Positions 11,931 to 23,803 of a DNA stretch of 64,000 nt are shown here, in pieces. Source of the DNA: Saururus chinensis (lineage: Eukaryota > Streptophyta > Magnoliopsida > Piperales > Saururaceae); contig CP141149.1 in assembly GCA_035235625.1 (NCBI GenBank), forward strand, positions 31,241,753 through 31,305,752, given 5' to 3'. The notes beneath the pieces were generated by a model that ran no database searches, was not told where the DNA came from, and worked only from the letters and a program-made list of their open reading frames with translations. Numbering within the stretch: the first letter of the stretch is position 1; every line of letters starts with the position of its first letter. The translations under genes were made by a program, and so were the position numbers.

Positions 11931-13472
11931 TTATTCGGCTATAAAAAAAACTCTGGATTTGTTCAGCGGCTCTCCGTGAGACTTCCCAAATCCTCCGCCG
12001 GTCCGGTGAACTGAATTCTGAAACGGCGAAATAGGAAGATGAACAGAATTGAGAATTCAGAAGTGGGAAGATCGGTCATTCGATTTCGATTCCGTATTTG
12101 GGAATTCGGAGCTAGGAATTATCAGAAATATTTTGGGACGAGGAAGTTTCGCAGAATTTTGGATTCATTTCATTTCCTCGAGGTCGCCTACGGCTTCGTC
12201 GCTTTTGGAAGTCAAAAGTCACAAGCAAAGATCGAACTAGGAACGAGGCGTCCTTATGTTGACCATATTGCCCCCAACCGGAAAGCAAGGCATGTTACAC
12301 CGAGTTCGAAAGCCTTTTCTATCCCCCATAACGCAACCAAAAATGTTTTTCTCTTCGTCACCAGAATTGCATGACCATATTAAATAACAATTGGACATGA
12401 AACATGAAACTGTTGGATCCTGTTTGGAAGAAATGATAAAATAAAATTAACATATACAACTATTTTAACACCGTTGATAAGTAGGGCTCACTCAATAATG
12501 ATGTTGAAAAATAAAATTAACATAAGAAATTTCATGTTATAATAGCATTGCTCGTCATAAATACTCAGTCAAAACACATAAAAATGAATATCTTTAGGAA
12601 AATTACTTTTATAAGGGTCTTACCTATCATTTTCTTTATAAATAATATTATCTCCGTTCCATATTAAATGCCTTATTTAACTTTTTAAAATTAATTCAAC
12701 TCTGCACATCGTTAATAAAAAGGAGTCTCCTTTGGGCTATTGGATGAAAATCCAACAGCAATAAGTTGTGGAATTTAAATGGAATAAGCAAAGGCAGTGG
12801 ACCAGTTTGGCTTCAGTAATGCAAATCCTCCGTCTTATTCCCTCTTCCTTGCTACTTTCTCTTTTCTGGTCCTAACAAAGTCTACCTGTTCTCCTTCGGC
12901 AAGTCTTGTTTATAGAACTTTCTCTTTTGTTTTTTATTAAGGTGATTAGTGTTCGGGTGGCTTGATTTTCTGTTGGGTTTTTTGTTCTGTTGAATAGTCA
13001 ATCTGGGTTTCTTTTGGTTGGGTTTTAGATTGATGATGAATTTCCTGAATGTGGAGACGCGTTTGGGGGCGGCTTGTTGGGGTCAATTCAGCGCTTCAAA
13101 TTAAACGGTGAAAGGTCAAATTTTCACTTCATATTTTTCTTCAGTTTCTTATTCACCTCAAAAGATTGGGAATTTACTAAATTTGTTTTGGATTTTATCG
13201 TAATTGGATTAGAATATATTAAAGTGAACAGGGGCATAGATTTTTGTTATAACAAAATTTACTTATTTTTTATTTATATTATTATTAAAATAAAATAGGG
13301 GCTGAATTTTTTGTCATAAAATCCTAAATTACCCTCCAATAAGACTCTAAATCATGAAATGAAACTCATGCATTATATGTGGACACTTCTACTAGTTATG
13401 CATAATATTAGAAAGGCACACATTCACCTTCTTAAAGGGTCTTGATGCTAGCGGAAAGGTGATCCAAATAGT
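11931..13472. other. 5' flank of the IST1-like gene and intergenic DNA
   Basis: The minus-strand promoter and 5' UTR of the IST1-like gene must lie just right of 11930. I could not place a TATA box or start site with confidence. A frame at 12039-12374 (plus) has no recognisable homology. Near 12650 there is a short Stowaway-like remnant (TCTCCGTTCCATATTAAAT). Nothing else recognised. Confidence 0.4.
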
Positions 13473-13637
13473 GCCCCAATATGGAAAATTCTTTCGAAAA
13501 CTTATATCAATTGTTAAAAATAATATTTACAACCCTAAGTGCCTTTTGATATAGCCCCAATACGGAAAATTCTTTCGAAAACTTACATCAATTGTTAAAA
13601 ATAATATTTACAACCCCAAGTGCCTTTTGATATAGTT
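13473..13637. repeat. 81-bp tandem duplication
   Basis: Two adjacent copies begin GCCCCAATA at 13473 and 13554 and end AGTGCCTTTTGATATAG. They differ at only a few positions. Non-coding. Confidence 0.85.
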
Positions 13638-13676
13638 CCCTGCTCATTCATTTACATGCCTTTATTATTATTGGGA

Positions 13677-13865
13677 AAAAGTTTATATGAGTTTGGGTTC
13701 AAGCATATCTCCGTAAACCTAGGCATTAGATCCAACGGCGTAAAGAGGTAGAAACCAATATGCCCTTGCGTTATATGTGCCGTTAGATCAAAATCCGATG
13801 ATGCACAATGTCAAGGCTCACACACGACCATGTGAGCCCAAAGTCATATACACAGACACTCTTAT
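13677..13865. repeat. Dispersed repeat related to 34905-35090
   Basis: This stretch and the one near 34905-35090 share an ordered series of words: TATATRAGTTTGGG near the start, AATATGCC, then TTATGTGYNGTT, GATGCACRA, and GAGGCT/AAGGCT before the end. They are diverged copies of one repeat family. The second copy lies inside the hAT-like element at 31651-35472, so this may be a fragment of a related element. Confidence 0.45.
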
Positions 13866-14175
13866 TATTATTGTTGTTGTTGTTTGTTGTGGTGGCAATG
13901 ATCTAATGGAGTGAGAGTGATGTAAATAAAATTTGGGGCCTGTTTTGGCATGCGAGTCCCCTACACTTTGCTCATGAAATGTTGGTTGTCTAATTGAAGT
14001 TGAAAAAAAATACCATCAAAATAAAATTTAAATTTCACAAAATCATAAGCCACCCTTGTACAATCCACTTATTCGAGCACACTCTGTTGGAAGGAGAGAT
14101 CCCGATGAAGGAGATGTTTGATGGTCTGAGGTTCAAATTCATACTCGTGGCATATAGGGGTTAGGGTTTTGTATG

Positions 14176-14482
14176 TGATGTAGACCGATGTTTACATAAG
14201 TGAAATTAGCGATAAAAACATAAGAAAATAATTCAAAGATAATCAAAATAAAATAACTTTTGATTTCTGAATTAATCAAATCAGGCATAGCCCCTAAATA
14301 TTTATAGGCAATTGAGAATTTTAATTATAATGCTAATAGAATTTCTAATTACAATGGGCTTTTAATATTAGCCCAATAAGAATAAAATTCTAATTGTACC
14401 AAATTACTCTTATTAATAATAATAAATTGTAATTCTAATAGACTATGAAGGCAAGACTTGATCTCTAAGGTTGGTTTTAACA
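14176..14482 (-). mobile_element. LTR-like repeat, copy 1 of 3
   Basis: The segment starts TGATGTAGACCGATG and ends GGTTTTAACA. Related copies lie at 26356-26673 and 26845-27155, sharing CATAACCCCT, TATTTATAG, CAATTGAGAAT, AGCCCAATAAGAA and a GACCCCTAGG-type tail. Immediately right of this copy the minus strand reads CCTCAAGGACGAGGCAAGG and then the TG of the repeat. That looks like the end of a gypsy-type polyprotein followed by a purine tract and LTR start. I infer a truncated LTR element on the minus strand; the coding part is too short to name. Confidence 0.4.
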
Positions 14483-15491
14483 TTCTACCTTGCCTCGTCC
14501 TTGAGGAGGTTGTCAATGCATACAACATAAGCAAAAATATATATACTTGGACCCACCAATACTCTACGTTGAATATTGAATAACTTGGATGCCACTTCGT
14601 ATAAGGTCAAAAAATAGTTGGCCCAACAAATGAGATAGAAAAAGAATATGGTGCCGGTGTGCTAAGTTGGATAAAGAGGAGACTAACGGGTCATGTAATC
14701 CAGGTTGGAAGAGGCATCATCTGGAAGAAGCAACAAAACAAAGGCGGAATGGGATACAATTGGGGAAAATCCATGTTGGAACATAGAAAAGACTCATGGC
14801 AGAAACAGAAAATAGAGTCGAGGAGAAAATAGGAACCACCGTTCCATATTGCTCGAAATTTCCAAAAGAACGCGGCTATCCCCCACCCCCCATTTTTACC
14901 CAAGCCCCTCCATACTTTTTACACCCAAAAAAATTAAACAAATTACTAAATACCCCTCATCCCTCACTATTCATTTTTATTTTATTTCTTCTCTTTTAAT
15001 GCCCTATTCCCAATCTTCACCCCTTTAGCATGAGCTCTTCCATCTCTCCTGTCACTTGTGACTCTTCTTCTTCGACCATTTTCCTTCTTCCCCCTCGCTT
15101 GTGGCTCATTTTCCATGATCTTTTTTCCTCTCCCCCTTGCCTTACTGCTTATCTCAAAAACTTTTGAATGCTTTATGGCGGGGGGTAGTTAGTCAGTAGT
15201 CACTACCAAATATATGCAGAATTTTACGATGGACTACGATCTCTGTGCAAATAAGTTTTATTTGATGGATGGTATCCCCTTCCAAAAAAACTTCATAAAT
15301 TTTTTAAACTGCTGGATGGTTTCTAGCGAAGAGAGGTCACCACCACAATATGCAGACATTGATGGGTACCTTTGTTCTTCGTACAATGCATTTTTATTTG
15401 TCAAGGGGTACCTCGCCACAAAATTTAAAAACTTCTGGAAAACTCCTTGTGGGAGGTGGTTACTGTCACAATATGTAGAATTTGATGGGAA
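14483..15491. other. Unassigned DNA left of the gypsy element
   Basis: No gene recognised. The plus-strand frame 15214-15501 contains a loosely repeated phrase (CCACAATATGCAGACATTGATGG and a diverged second version about 120 bases later) but no known domain. It runs up against the gypsy LTR at 15497, so it is cut by the insertion if it was ever a gene. Confidence 0.4.
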
Positions 15492-15496
15492 CTTAA

Positions 15497-16970
15497 TGTA
15501 ACACCCCTCATATTCATAATGATTTTTGAAAACATAACGAATTTTAAATACAATTGCTAAGGATCACTGTGTACCAAAAGAGTAATTACAACATACTTTG
15601 TATTATACAAAGATTTCCAAAATTTGGCATAACATGCCTTTATACATCAGTTGGTACAAAATTTACGAAAATACAAGAAAAGTACAAAAAACTATAATTT
15701 TACAAAGAAAAGCTCTTCGTCGACTTCTTCGTATTCAAATCACACACCTGCAGAATCTGAGGGTGGGCGAGTAAATTTATACTTAGTAGGCTAAGTTAAG
15801 TTCTAAAAATATGCACGTAGAACTATCGTGTCATCTTTCTTTCAAAATCTAAAAACATCATCATAGAATGTCGCGATACCAAACGACTTACACCCGCACT
15901 CATGGGGCAACAGGAGATGGAAGGAAAAGGAATTTCCCATGATATCACAGTCTTGTGCGCGTTGGAAGCCAAATTTGGCAGTATCTAGAATCATCATAAT
16001 AACCCTTAGTTTCGAGAAACCAAGGACTATCCAAAGGGTACGATTACCCAAAACTCGAAGAATTTTTCAAAAAGAGGAGAGGTTTTTAAAGACAGAATTT
16101 TCTTTCAGAAAAATCTTTAGCAAGGCTTTGGCGAGTCAAAATCTCAGCATACGATTAGAATTTAAAGCCGCCTACCTATAACGTATGCGAAGTATAAGAA
16201 ATCCCCTTGTAGAAGATCCTTCCTTCGAGCGGGAAATTCAGCAGAATAACAGTCCCAATGCGTAGAGCACCATCGATTTAGTGGGGTACGACTTTTGATT
16301 GGGCTGAAAAAGGGTTTAAAATGGTCCAAAAATAGTAAAAAGGTGAAAGGGGAGGATTAGAGAAGTGGCACATTTTTCAAGGTCTTAGAGGGGTCACCTT
16401 GAGAAATTAACCCTTCCGGTGCATAGAGTACTCTTGATTTAGTAGGAAACAGGTCTTGGATCACTTAATTCGGACTTAAAATGGGTTAGAAGGAGCAAAA
16501 CAGTGAACTGGGATTGGTTGAAAAGGAATGGCCAGAATGGCTTTTTATAGGGGAGGAGGTCAGTGGTTTCCGGTGGGCGCCGCCACAGTGGAAAACCACC
16601 GGCGCCTGATAAACGTGTGTTTGTCCCGTGCGTGATGCGCGCATTCGCGCGCCACACGCCGTGCCACACAGCACCAAGCCGCCGATTTTTTTTAAAAATC
16701 GTAACATCCTACCCAAACTCCATTTTGCGCATTCTTGGTACCGTTGAGCTCGTATTCATGAGCCCTACAAGACTAGACCACTTATAGACTAGTTTATCCC
16801 TATTTACAAAGTGGGTCCCGCTGGTTAGTGCATGTTTCCCGAGGCCATAACTTTTGTTCATGGTCTCAAATTTTTGTATTTTTAACTTATTACGCTTGTC
16901 TTAACGAGTTATAATCAGACTTAAGAAAATAATAAAATTTATAAAATGTCAAAAAAATAGGGTTATTACA
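15497..16970 (-). repeat. 3' LTR of the gypsy element (complete)
   Basis: The 1,474-bp repeat runs TGTAACACCCC to GGGTTATTACA on the plus strand. On the element's own strand it starts TGTAATAACCC and ends GGGTGTTACA. It is paired with 23804-25217 and the two differ by many substitutions and small indels, so the insertion is not recent. The minus-strand purine tract AAGGGGGGTAGAT (16971-16983) abuts it, as expected for a polypurine tract next to a 3' LTR. Open frames inside the LTR are not genes. Confidence 0.92.
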
Positions 16971-16995
16971 ATCTACCCCCCTTAGAAAAATTTCA

Positions 16996-17094
16996 TCCTC
17001 GAAATTTGAATTATTCACTTGTTGAATAATTTAGGATACTTCTTTCTCATTTCGCCTTCCAGTTTCCAAGTGGCTTCTTCTGAAGAGTGATACT
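16996..17094 (-). pseudogene. Chromodomain end of the gypsy polyprotein (3' part)
   Basis: The minus strand encodes YHSSEEATWKLEGEMRKKYP and a stop at 17015-17017. EEATW is the signature of the chromodomain at the end of plant chromovirus integrases. Its upstream part, ending IPLVKVLWQY, lies beyond the nested solo LTR at about 20650. Removing that insert and one copy of ATACT joins the two in frame. Confidence 0.85.
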
Positions 17095-18959
17095 TGTGAG
17101 ATCCCTTATCGTAAACCGGTTTGAATTTATTTTGTTGAAATGCTTTTATGTGGTTTAATATTAATTTTGTTCGGCTTGGGATAATTTTATAAATTTGGGT
17201 ATTTTCTAAATATTTTAATCAAAAACTAATTTCACATTTATGAGTTTTAAGTAGTTTTTAGTAAATTCTAAATTTTTAGGATTTTTCTAAATTTTTACTA
17301 ATTTTTTAAAAATTAGGGTTTGGAGGGACCCCCTGTGGGCCCCACCGACAAAATTAAGATTTTTCAACCAAAATGCCCCATACATCAACTTAATCTCATC
17401 CAAAAATTTTTAGAATTTTATCGGATTTAATTAGTGCTCAAATCTTCAAAATGCCTATTTTTAGCCCAAAATTTTATTTACACCCTTTTAGTTCATTAAG
17501 TGTACCCCAAGCCCTATTATAAAAGGAAAAGAGCTGAGCCATTTTCATTTTGGGAATAGGCTTGGAGGAGGTGATTAAGGCCTAGTTCCCCAATTAGGCC
17601 CGGATTAAAAGGGATTAAGGTATGTTCTTCTTTAATTAAGCTTAAACCCTAGATCTTTTCCTAATCCATTCTTAATCCAACATTTCCCCTTTGATTTGAT
17701 TCGATTTTAAACATCAAAGTCACTGATTTACTCCCTTACTTCAAACCCTACTTCTCAAAACTCATTTTTTATGCTTAACAAACCCTAGATCTAAGATCTT
17801 TTTAAGGTTTTCAATGTTAAACCGATTTTTAATGGAGTTTAACTTAGACATTATGTTTTGGAAGGTTTCCAAGAAGGGTGAAGGTCAAATCCGAACCTAA
17901 ACAAATGACAAGGTAATTGGTCTTCAAAATCTCAGTTTTCTTATGGTAAAATCTTAATTTTTCATTGTTTGTTTGGAATGGGTTTGCTTGATTTAGTGCT
18001 CTAATGGTGGGTTTAGTAAATGCTAATCTTTCATCTCGATTTCTTAGGGTTTTGTCTTAGAACGATATAGACTAGTGTTCTGAAAGGTTTTATGAGTTTT
18101 TGTTAATGTTTGGTACCATGGATGAAGATTTGAAGGTATTTTCATGGTGTTTCAGTTTGATTTTTGAAAATGAAGAAGAAGGTCAAAACTGCTATATTAG
18201 CGTTAGAATGGCCTACCAGGGCGTTAGAACGGCAACACTACATTTTTGATTGATTTGCCGTATAGCCAATCGAACGGCCCTGCAGGGAGTTCGAACGACT
18301 ACATGGCAGTTTTTGCTATTTTTGAAACTTATGCACATTTCAATGTTTTACTCCATTTGATGATTCTAATAGTTATGAGATGCATTTTATGATAATATTA
18401 GGCTACTGGAGGTGTAGAATTGATGATGGAAAATTTATGGGATGTGTTTAAGTATAGTCTTGTGGCATGATATTATGTTGATAGTTATGCATATTGATAT
18501 TGAAGTACCTTGAACTTTTGAATATTGGAATTCTTATGATTAGAATATGTTTCCAGCAAGGATATTATGTGGAAAATGGTGAGATATATTTTCTTATAAT
18601 GAGAATGGTTTATGGGTAATGGATGTGATCATGTTGTGGCTCAATGTGTGGAAGAATCATGTTTGTGAGAGTGAATGTTTGATTTCACATGGTTGGATTT
18701 AAGCTTTATAGTGGACTGTTTTGATTTTAGTTGGGAATCATTGGTTTAAATGAGTTCAAGCATGTGTATATTGTCTTATGAGTTTAAGTCAAGCATTGGT
18801 CATGTTGTACTTAGAATATGCATGAACACACACACACACACAGATGGGGAATCTACTATGAAATTAAAATTAATTATGCCTTGATTATGATGCATGAGGG
18901 GACTGATTGAGAGCACGTTTCATATGTTGGAACCCACGTAGGTCTTGCTCACGGATGTA

Positions 18960-19585
18960 TTATGCTATCATGCATCATGCATCATGGATCGGTATTCATG
19001 GACAAAGTTTTATTGATGTTTAATCGGCGTTAATCAATTGTATGTAATGATTGAGATTGCGTACCGGATTAATCGCTCATTGAATTAATCGGAACTTGGT
19101 TGGTCCAAAAAGACATTTTTTATTTAAGTCCTGTGTGGAACAGCCGAGGAGAAACTATTAGACACTTACGGTATGGGACGCATTATGTCAATGGATAGCT
19201 CTAAGGTTCGTTGCGCTAGTGCTTAGTTAAATTTGCTTTTATGGTGTCACGAATACTTATAGTATGGGACATGAGGACTAGAGTCGACATAGAGGTATTT
19301 TTACGTGCACACTCCAAGTCGGGTTGAGTCTAGTTAAATGGAATTCATGGTTTATGTTTGGTTTAATATCATGACATCATACATCATGGATCGGACTTCA
19401 TGAATGAAGTTTTACCATTGGTTAATCAGAATTGATCGGTTGTATGCAATGGTTGAGATTGCTTGCCGGATTAATCACTCGGTGAATTAATCAAAACTTG
19501 GTTGGTCCGAAAGGACATGTTTTCGATTTGAGTTCTTGTGTGGAACATGTGCACTCCCTGCGTTGAGTCTAGTTAAATGGAGTTA
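18960..19585. repeat. Imperfect direct duplication within the solo LTR
   Basis: Two copies offset by 402 bp share ATCATGGATCGG (18981 and 19383), TTGAGATTGC, CGGATTAATC, AACTTGGTTGGTCC and GTTGAGTCTAGTTAAATGG. The second copy has lost about 170 bases of the middle. Confidence 0.75.
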
Positions 19586-19745
19586 TGTAGGGACGAGTCA
19601 TGTACTTGTCTTGCGGATTGAGATTATTATAATTATCTGGACCCTGAGAATCCAACTAGTTTGTCTGAGTGCACCGGCTTACCAGGTATTGTTACTTGGG
19701 ACTTCGGTCATAATAAGCAAGGTTGTTCGGGTGTTTAGGCTTGAT

Positions 19746-19884
19746 GGGCAGGAGTTGCTCAAAGACTTCGGCCTCGAGGAGCAGGAGTTGCTCGAGGGCT
19801 TCAGCCTTGAGGAGCAGGAGTTGCTCGAAGGCTTGGCCTTGAGGAGCAGGAGTTTCTCGAAGGATTTAGCCTTGAGGAGCAGGT
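19746..19884. repeat. 33-bp minisatellite, four units
   Basis: Four consecutive 32-33-base units carry GGAGCAGGAGTTGCTCGA followed by a variable GGCTTNGCCTTGA part. The repeat keeps frames open on both strands. Confidence 0.9.
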
Positions 19885-19962
19885 TTATTCTCTCTGTGTG
19901 GACTTGCATGTTAGACTAGTGTGTGTGAGACACTTATACATGCATGATGAATGAGAATGTTA

Positions 19963-20080
19963 ATGCATGATTTGAAATGTATGTTAGAGGTACATCTCAT
20001 GCAGGTTTATATGATATTGATGCATAATCTGAAATGTATGTTAGAGATACATCTCATGCAAGTTTATGTGATATGAATGT
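19963..20080. repeat. 57-bp tandem duplication
   Basis: Two copies, starting ATGCATGA at 19963 and ATGCATAA at 20020, share GAAATGTATGTTAGAG and TACATCTCATGCA. Confidence 0.85.
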
Positions 20081-20651
20081 AGTATAGCATGCTAATTTTG
20101 GATATGAATAGCTACATTACCATGCCATCGTATTTTCTGATTATTATCATTGTAATCAAACCATTATTGAGTTTTATACTCACCCCGTTTTATTGTTTTG
20201 TTTTGGGGCTGCGTGGCGTGACACACAGACGGACAGAATCCTCTATATGAGGAAAGGTCGGAGAGAGCTTGGGAGTAGTCGTGGAGGCTCCTAGTTTTGC
20301 ATGTCTCTTCGTTTATCTTGTTTTGATGTTAGGATCTTGTGGAATGATCCTTGTTTTAGATTTGTGATATACCATGTCTTTAGTTTCATTTTAGACCTTG
20401 TTTGGAGCCAAATGTGTGGTTATGAATTACTAGTATGTGGGTTTGAAATTATGGTTTAATTTAGAGTTTAAAGCTTTGGTTCTACCTATTTACTCTTGCT
20501 CAAAGTTGTGCGTAAACTCCGTAAATTAGATTGCCCGTAGTTGGGGCACAAGTCTTTCGCTATTTTTCCTCAATCTATTGCCCCCGTGCATTGGTTCGGC
20601 CCTTAGACCGGGTTTGGCTCGGGTCGGGCAGTGCTGGGGCGTGACAATACT

Positions 20652-23600
20652 GCCACAACACTTTGACTAAAGGAATCTTTTTTGTCCTCAGGCTTTGTTC
20701 CTTAAAATCCAAAATTTTAACTGGTTTTTCTTCAAAGGATAAGTCTGGCTCAAGAGTGATTAAACTCTGATCTAGAACATGCGAGGAGTCTCGAACGTAT
20801 TTCCTAAGCATGGATACGTGAAATACGTCATGAACATTATTGAGTTGTGGAAGTAATGCTAATATGTAGGTCACTGCTCCTGTTTTATCCAAAATTTCAA
20901 GCGGTCCTACGAAGCGAGGATTTAGTTTGCCTTTAATTCCAAATCTCATAACTCCTTAGGTTGGAGAAACCTTCAAAAGTACCTAATCTCCCACGTTGAA
21001 GTCGATATCTTTCCATCTCCGGTCAACATAACTCTTTTGATGACTTTGGGATGCCATTAAACGATGTTTGACAAGTTTCACCTTATTTGCACACTGTTGC
21101 AGAAGTTCAGACTTAATCAATCTTCATTCTCCTACTTCATTCCAACATGTCGGCGATCGGCAAGGTCGTCCATACAATGCCTCGTAGGGTGTCATACCTA
21201 TGCTGCCATGATAGCTATTATTGTAGGCAAATTCGACCAGTGGTAGATGTTCATCCCAGTTACCCTTCAAATCCATTGCACATGCTAGCAACATATGTTC
21301 CAAAGTTTGGATTGTTCTTTCTGATTGTCCATTTGTTTGTGGGTGGAAAGCAGTACTGAATTTAAGATTTGTGCCTAATTTCTCTTGGAGTCCTTGCCAA
21401 AACTTGGAGGTAAATCGACTTTCTCTATCCGAGATGATCAAAAGTGGTATTCCATGTCAACTCACAATTTCTTTCACGTATAATTTTGCCAAAGAATTTA
21501 AGGATTGCTTCTTTCTTAAAGGAAGAAAATGTGCATTTTTTGTGAGTAGATCTACAATCACCCAAATGGATTCGTGGCCTTGTGAAGTTCTGGTAGCACC
21601 GAAACAAAATCCATAGTGATATGTTCCCACTTCCATTCGGGGATCTCAATCTTTTGAAGGCACCCCAACGGTTTTTGATGTTCAGCCTTAACTTGCTGAC
21701 AAGTTAAACATCTAGAAACATATTCTCCTATATCCTTTTTCATCCCATTCCACTAGAAACTTCTTTTTAAATCTTGATACATTTCCGTTCCTCTTGGGTG
21801 GATGGTGTATCGAGACCGGTGCGCTTCATGTAATAGGTTTTCCCTTAGCTCAGGTATTTCAAGTATTACTAGTCGTCCTCGAAATCAAATATTTCCATCA
21901 GAGCCCTTGGTAAAGTCAGGTCTTTCAAGCAAAGTTTGTACTTCTTTATTACTTTTCTAACTTTGAAGAATACATTTAACTATCACCGATCTCACTTCTA
22001 GGTTGGCAATGAAAGATTTCATATTTCCACATTGTATCTTGGGTTGGAAACTTATTGTTTCCTCCAATAGTTTCCATTCCTTAATAAGCATGAAGGCTAA
22101 TTCTCCGAATTTACGACTCAAGGCATCAGCTACTACGTTAGCTTTTTCAGGGTGATACTTAATAGAGAAGTCATAATCTTTAAGATATTCAATCTATCAT
22201 TTTGCCTCATGTTGAGGTCACTTTGGGAAAATATATACTTTAAACTTTGATGATCGGTAAAGACTTCAAACATTTCCCCATATAAATAGTGCCTCCATAT
22301 TTTTAATGCAAAAACTACCGCTGCTAATTCTAAATCGTGAGTAGGGTAGTTACCTTTATGTTTCTTTAATTGTAGTGAAGCGTATGCTATCACTTTTCCA
22401 TTTTGTATCAACACACATCCTAAGCCTCTTCTAGAAGCGTTGCTATACACGATAAATCCTCCACTGCTAGTTGGCAATGCCAAAACAGGTGCAGTCGTTA
22501 ATTTTTCCTTTAATTCTAGAAAACTTTTTTTGCAAATCTCATCCCAAATGAATTTTACTCCTTTTCTTGTCAATTTTGTCAGAGGCAAGGCGATGCCTGA
22601 AAATCAAAGTATGAATCTTCAGTAATAACCCGCGAGACCTAAGAAGCTCCGAATTTCTGTTACAGTATTCGGTCTTTCCCATTTGATGACCGCTTTTGTC
22701 TTAGTTGGGTCCACCGATACCCCATTCTTTGAGATGACATGTCCTAAGAAGACCACTTGTTTCATCCAAAATTCGCACTTGCTAAACTTGGCGTATAGTT
22801 TATGATTCCTCAGCGTTTGTAGAACTACTTGCAGATGCACCCGGTGTTCTTCTAGGCTGCTGGAGTAGATAAGAATATCATTGACAAAGACAATCACAAA
22901 CTTATCCAAGAAGGGCTGAAAAACTCTATTCATGAGATCCATGAAGGCAGCTGGTGCATTTGTTAAACCAAATGGCATCACTAAAAACTCATAGTGACCA
23001 TATCGGGTACGAAAAGTTGTTTTAGAGATATCCTCATCTCGAATCCTCAACTGATGGTAACCCGACCGCAAATCTATTTTGGAGAAAACTTTGGTCGTCT
23101 CTAGTTGATCAAACAAGTCATCTATATAAGGCAAACGATACTTGTTTTTTATAGTGACGGCGTTGAGGAGTCTGTAGTCAATGCATAATCTCAACGACCC
23201 ATCCTTCTTTTTCATAAATAATACTGGTGCTCCCCAAGGAGAGATGTTGGGTCGGATAAATCCTTTTTCTAGTAATTTCTGTAATTGACTTTTTAATTCT
23301 TTTAACTCTATAGGAGCCATGTTGTACAGTGCCTTAGAGATGGGATTAGTTCCTGACATCAACTCAATAGAAAAATCTATTTCTCTTTTTGGTGGCAATC
23401 CAGAGAGGTCATCTGGAAAAACGTTAGTGAAGTCTTTTACTACTTCAATACTTTCCAATTTAGTTGTTGAAACTTACTTAGTTTCCATGGTAGCAAGGTA
23501 AGTCTAACATCCTTTGGTTATGAACCAATGAGCCTTGACAGCCGAGATGATACATGGTTTGGAAAAATCGTGAAGCCCATGAAAAGTAAAACTCTTTTCT

Positions 23601-23803
23601 CCTTGATTAAAGGTCACCTTCTTCTTTTTACAATCTATTAACGCCCCATTATCGGCTAACCAATCTATACCTAATATGATGTCAAAGTCGGTCATATCTA
23701 GGAGAATGAGGTCGGCCTCCCACTAGCGTTTCTCTAAGGAGATAGGTATCCCTTGAAGAAATTCATGAGCTGAAAATATTTTTCCCATTGGGGTGGACGC
23801 TTC
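20652..23803 (-). pseudogene. Broken gypsy pol: protease, RT, RNase H, integrase, chromodomain start
   Basis: Minus-strand coding remnants in order. Protease near 23504-23720 (TDFDIILGIDWLA). RT 22619-23458 ([47 protein letters not shown]). RNase H 22133-22588 ([27 protein letters not shown]). Integrase zinc-binding end at 21558-21743 (CLTCQQVKAEHQKPLG) and core at 21124-21441 ([35 protein letters not shown]). Chromodomain start at 20652-20949 (HVSMLRKYV, IPLVKVLWQY). The pieces occupy three frames and are split by stops. Two catalytic Asp codons are changed: RT has FVNDIL where FxDDIL is expected, and RNase H has YSNAS where YxDAS is expected. Gag is absent. Confidence 0.9.

Larger units (their letters stand above)
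17095..20646 (+). mobile_element. Nested solo LTR (3.55 kb) inside the gypsy chromodomain
   Basis: The segment starts TGTGAGATCCC, ends GGGGCGTGACA, and is flanked by an exact 5-bp target duplication ATACT (17090-17094 and 20647-20651). It holds no gag, pol, primer-binding site or second LTR, so it is best read as a solo LTR left by recombination between the two LTRs of a full element. The TG...CA ends, GGGGCGTGACA tail and size fit LTRs of large gypsy elements. It contains its own direct repeats and a minisatellite (separate entries). The frames at 19536-19919 and 19679-19909 are products of those repeats. Confidence 0.88.

Noticed and set aside
12039..12374. 111-residue plus-strand frame upstream of the IST1-like gene
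   Set aside because: No recognisable protein; it overlaps the probable promoter of the IST1-like gene on the other strand.
16439..16787. Overlapping frames on both strands in the gypsy LTR
   Set aside because: They lie in a GC-rich part of the LTR; the same region in the paired LTR is broken differently, so there is no coding constraint.
19536..19919. Leu/Glu-rich repeated frame (LEEQELLEG units)
   Set aside because: It is produced by the 33-bp minisatellite in the solo LTR.
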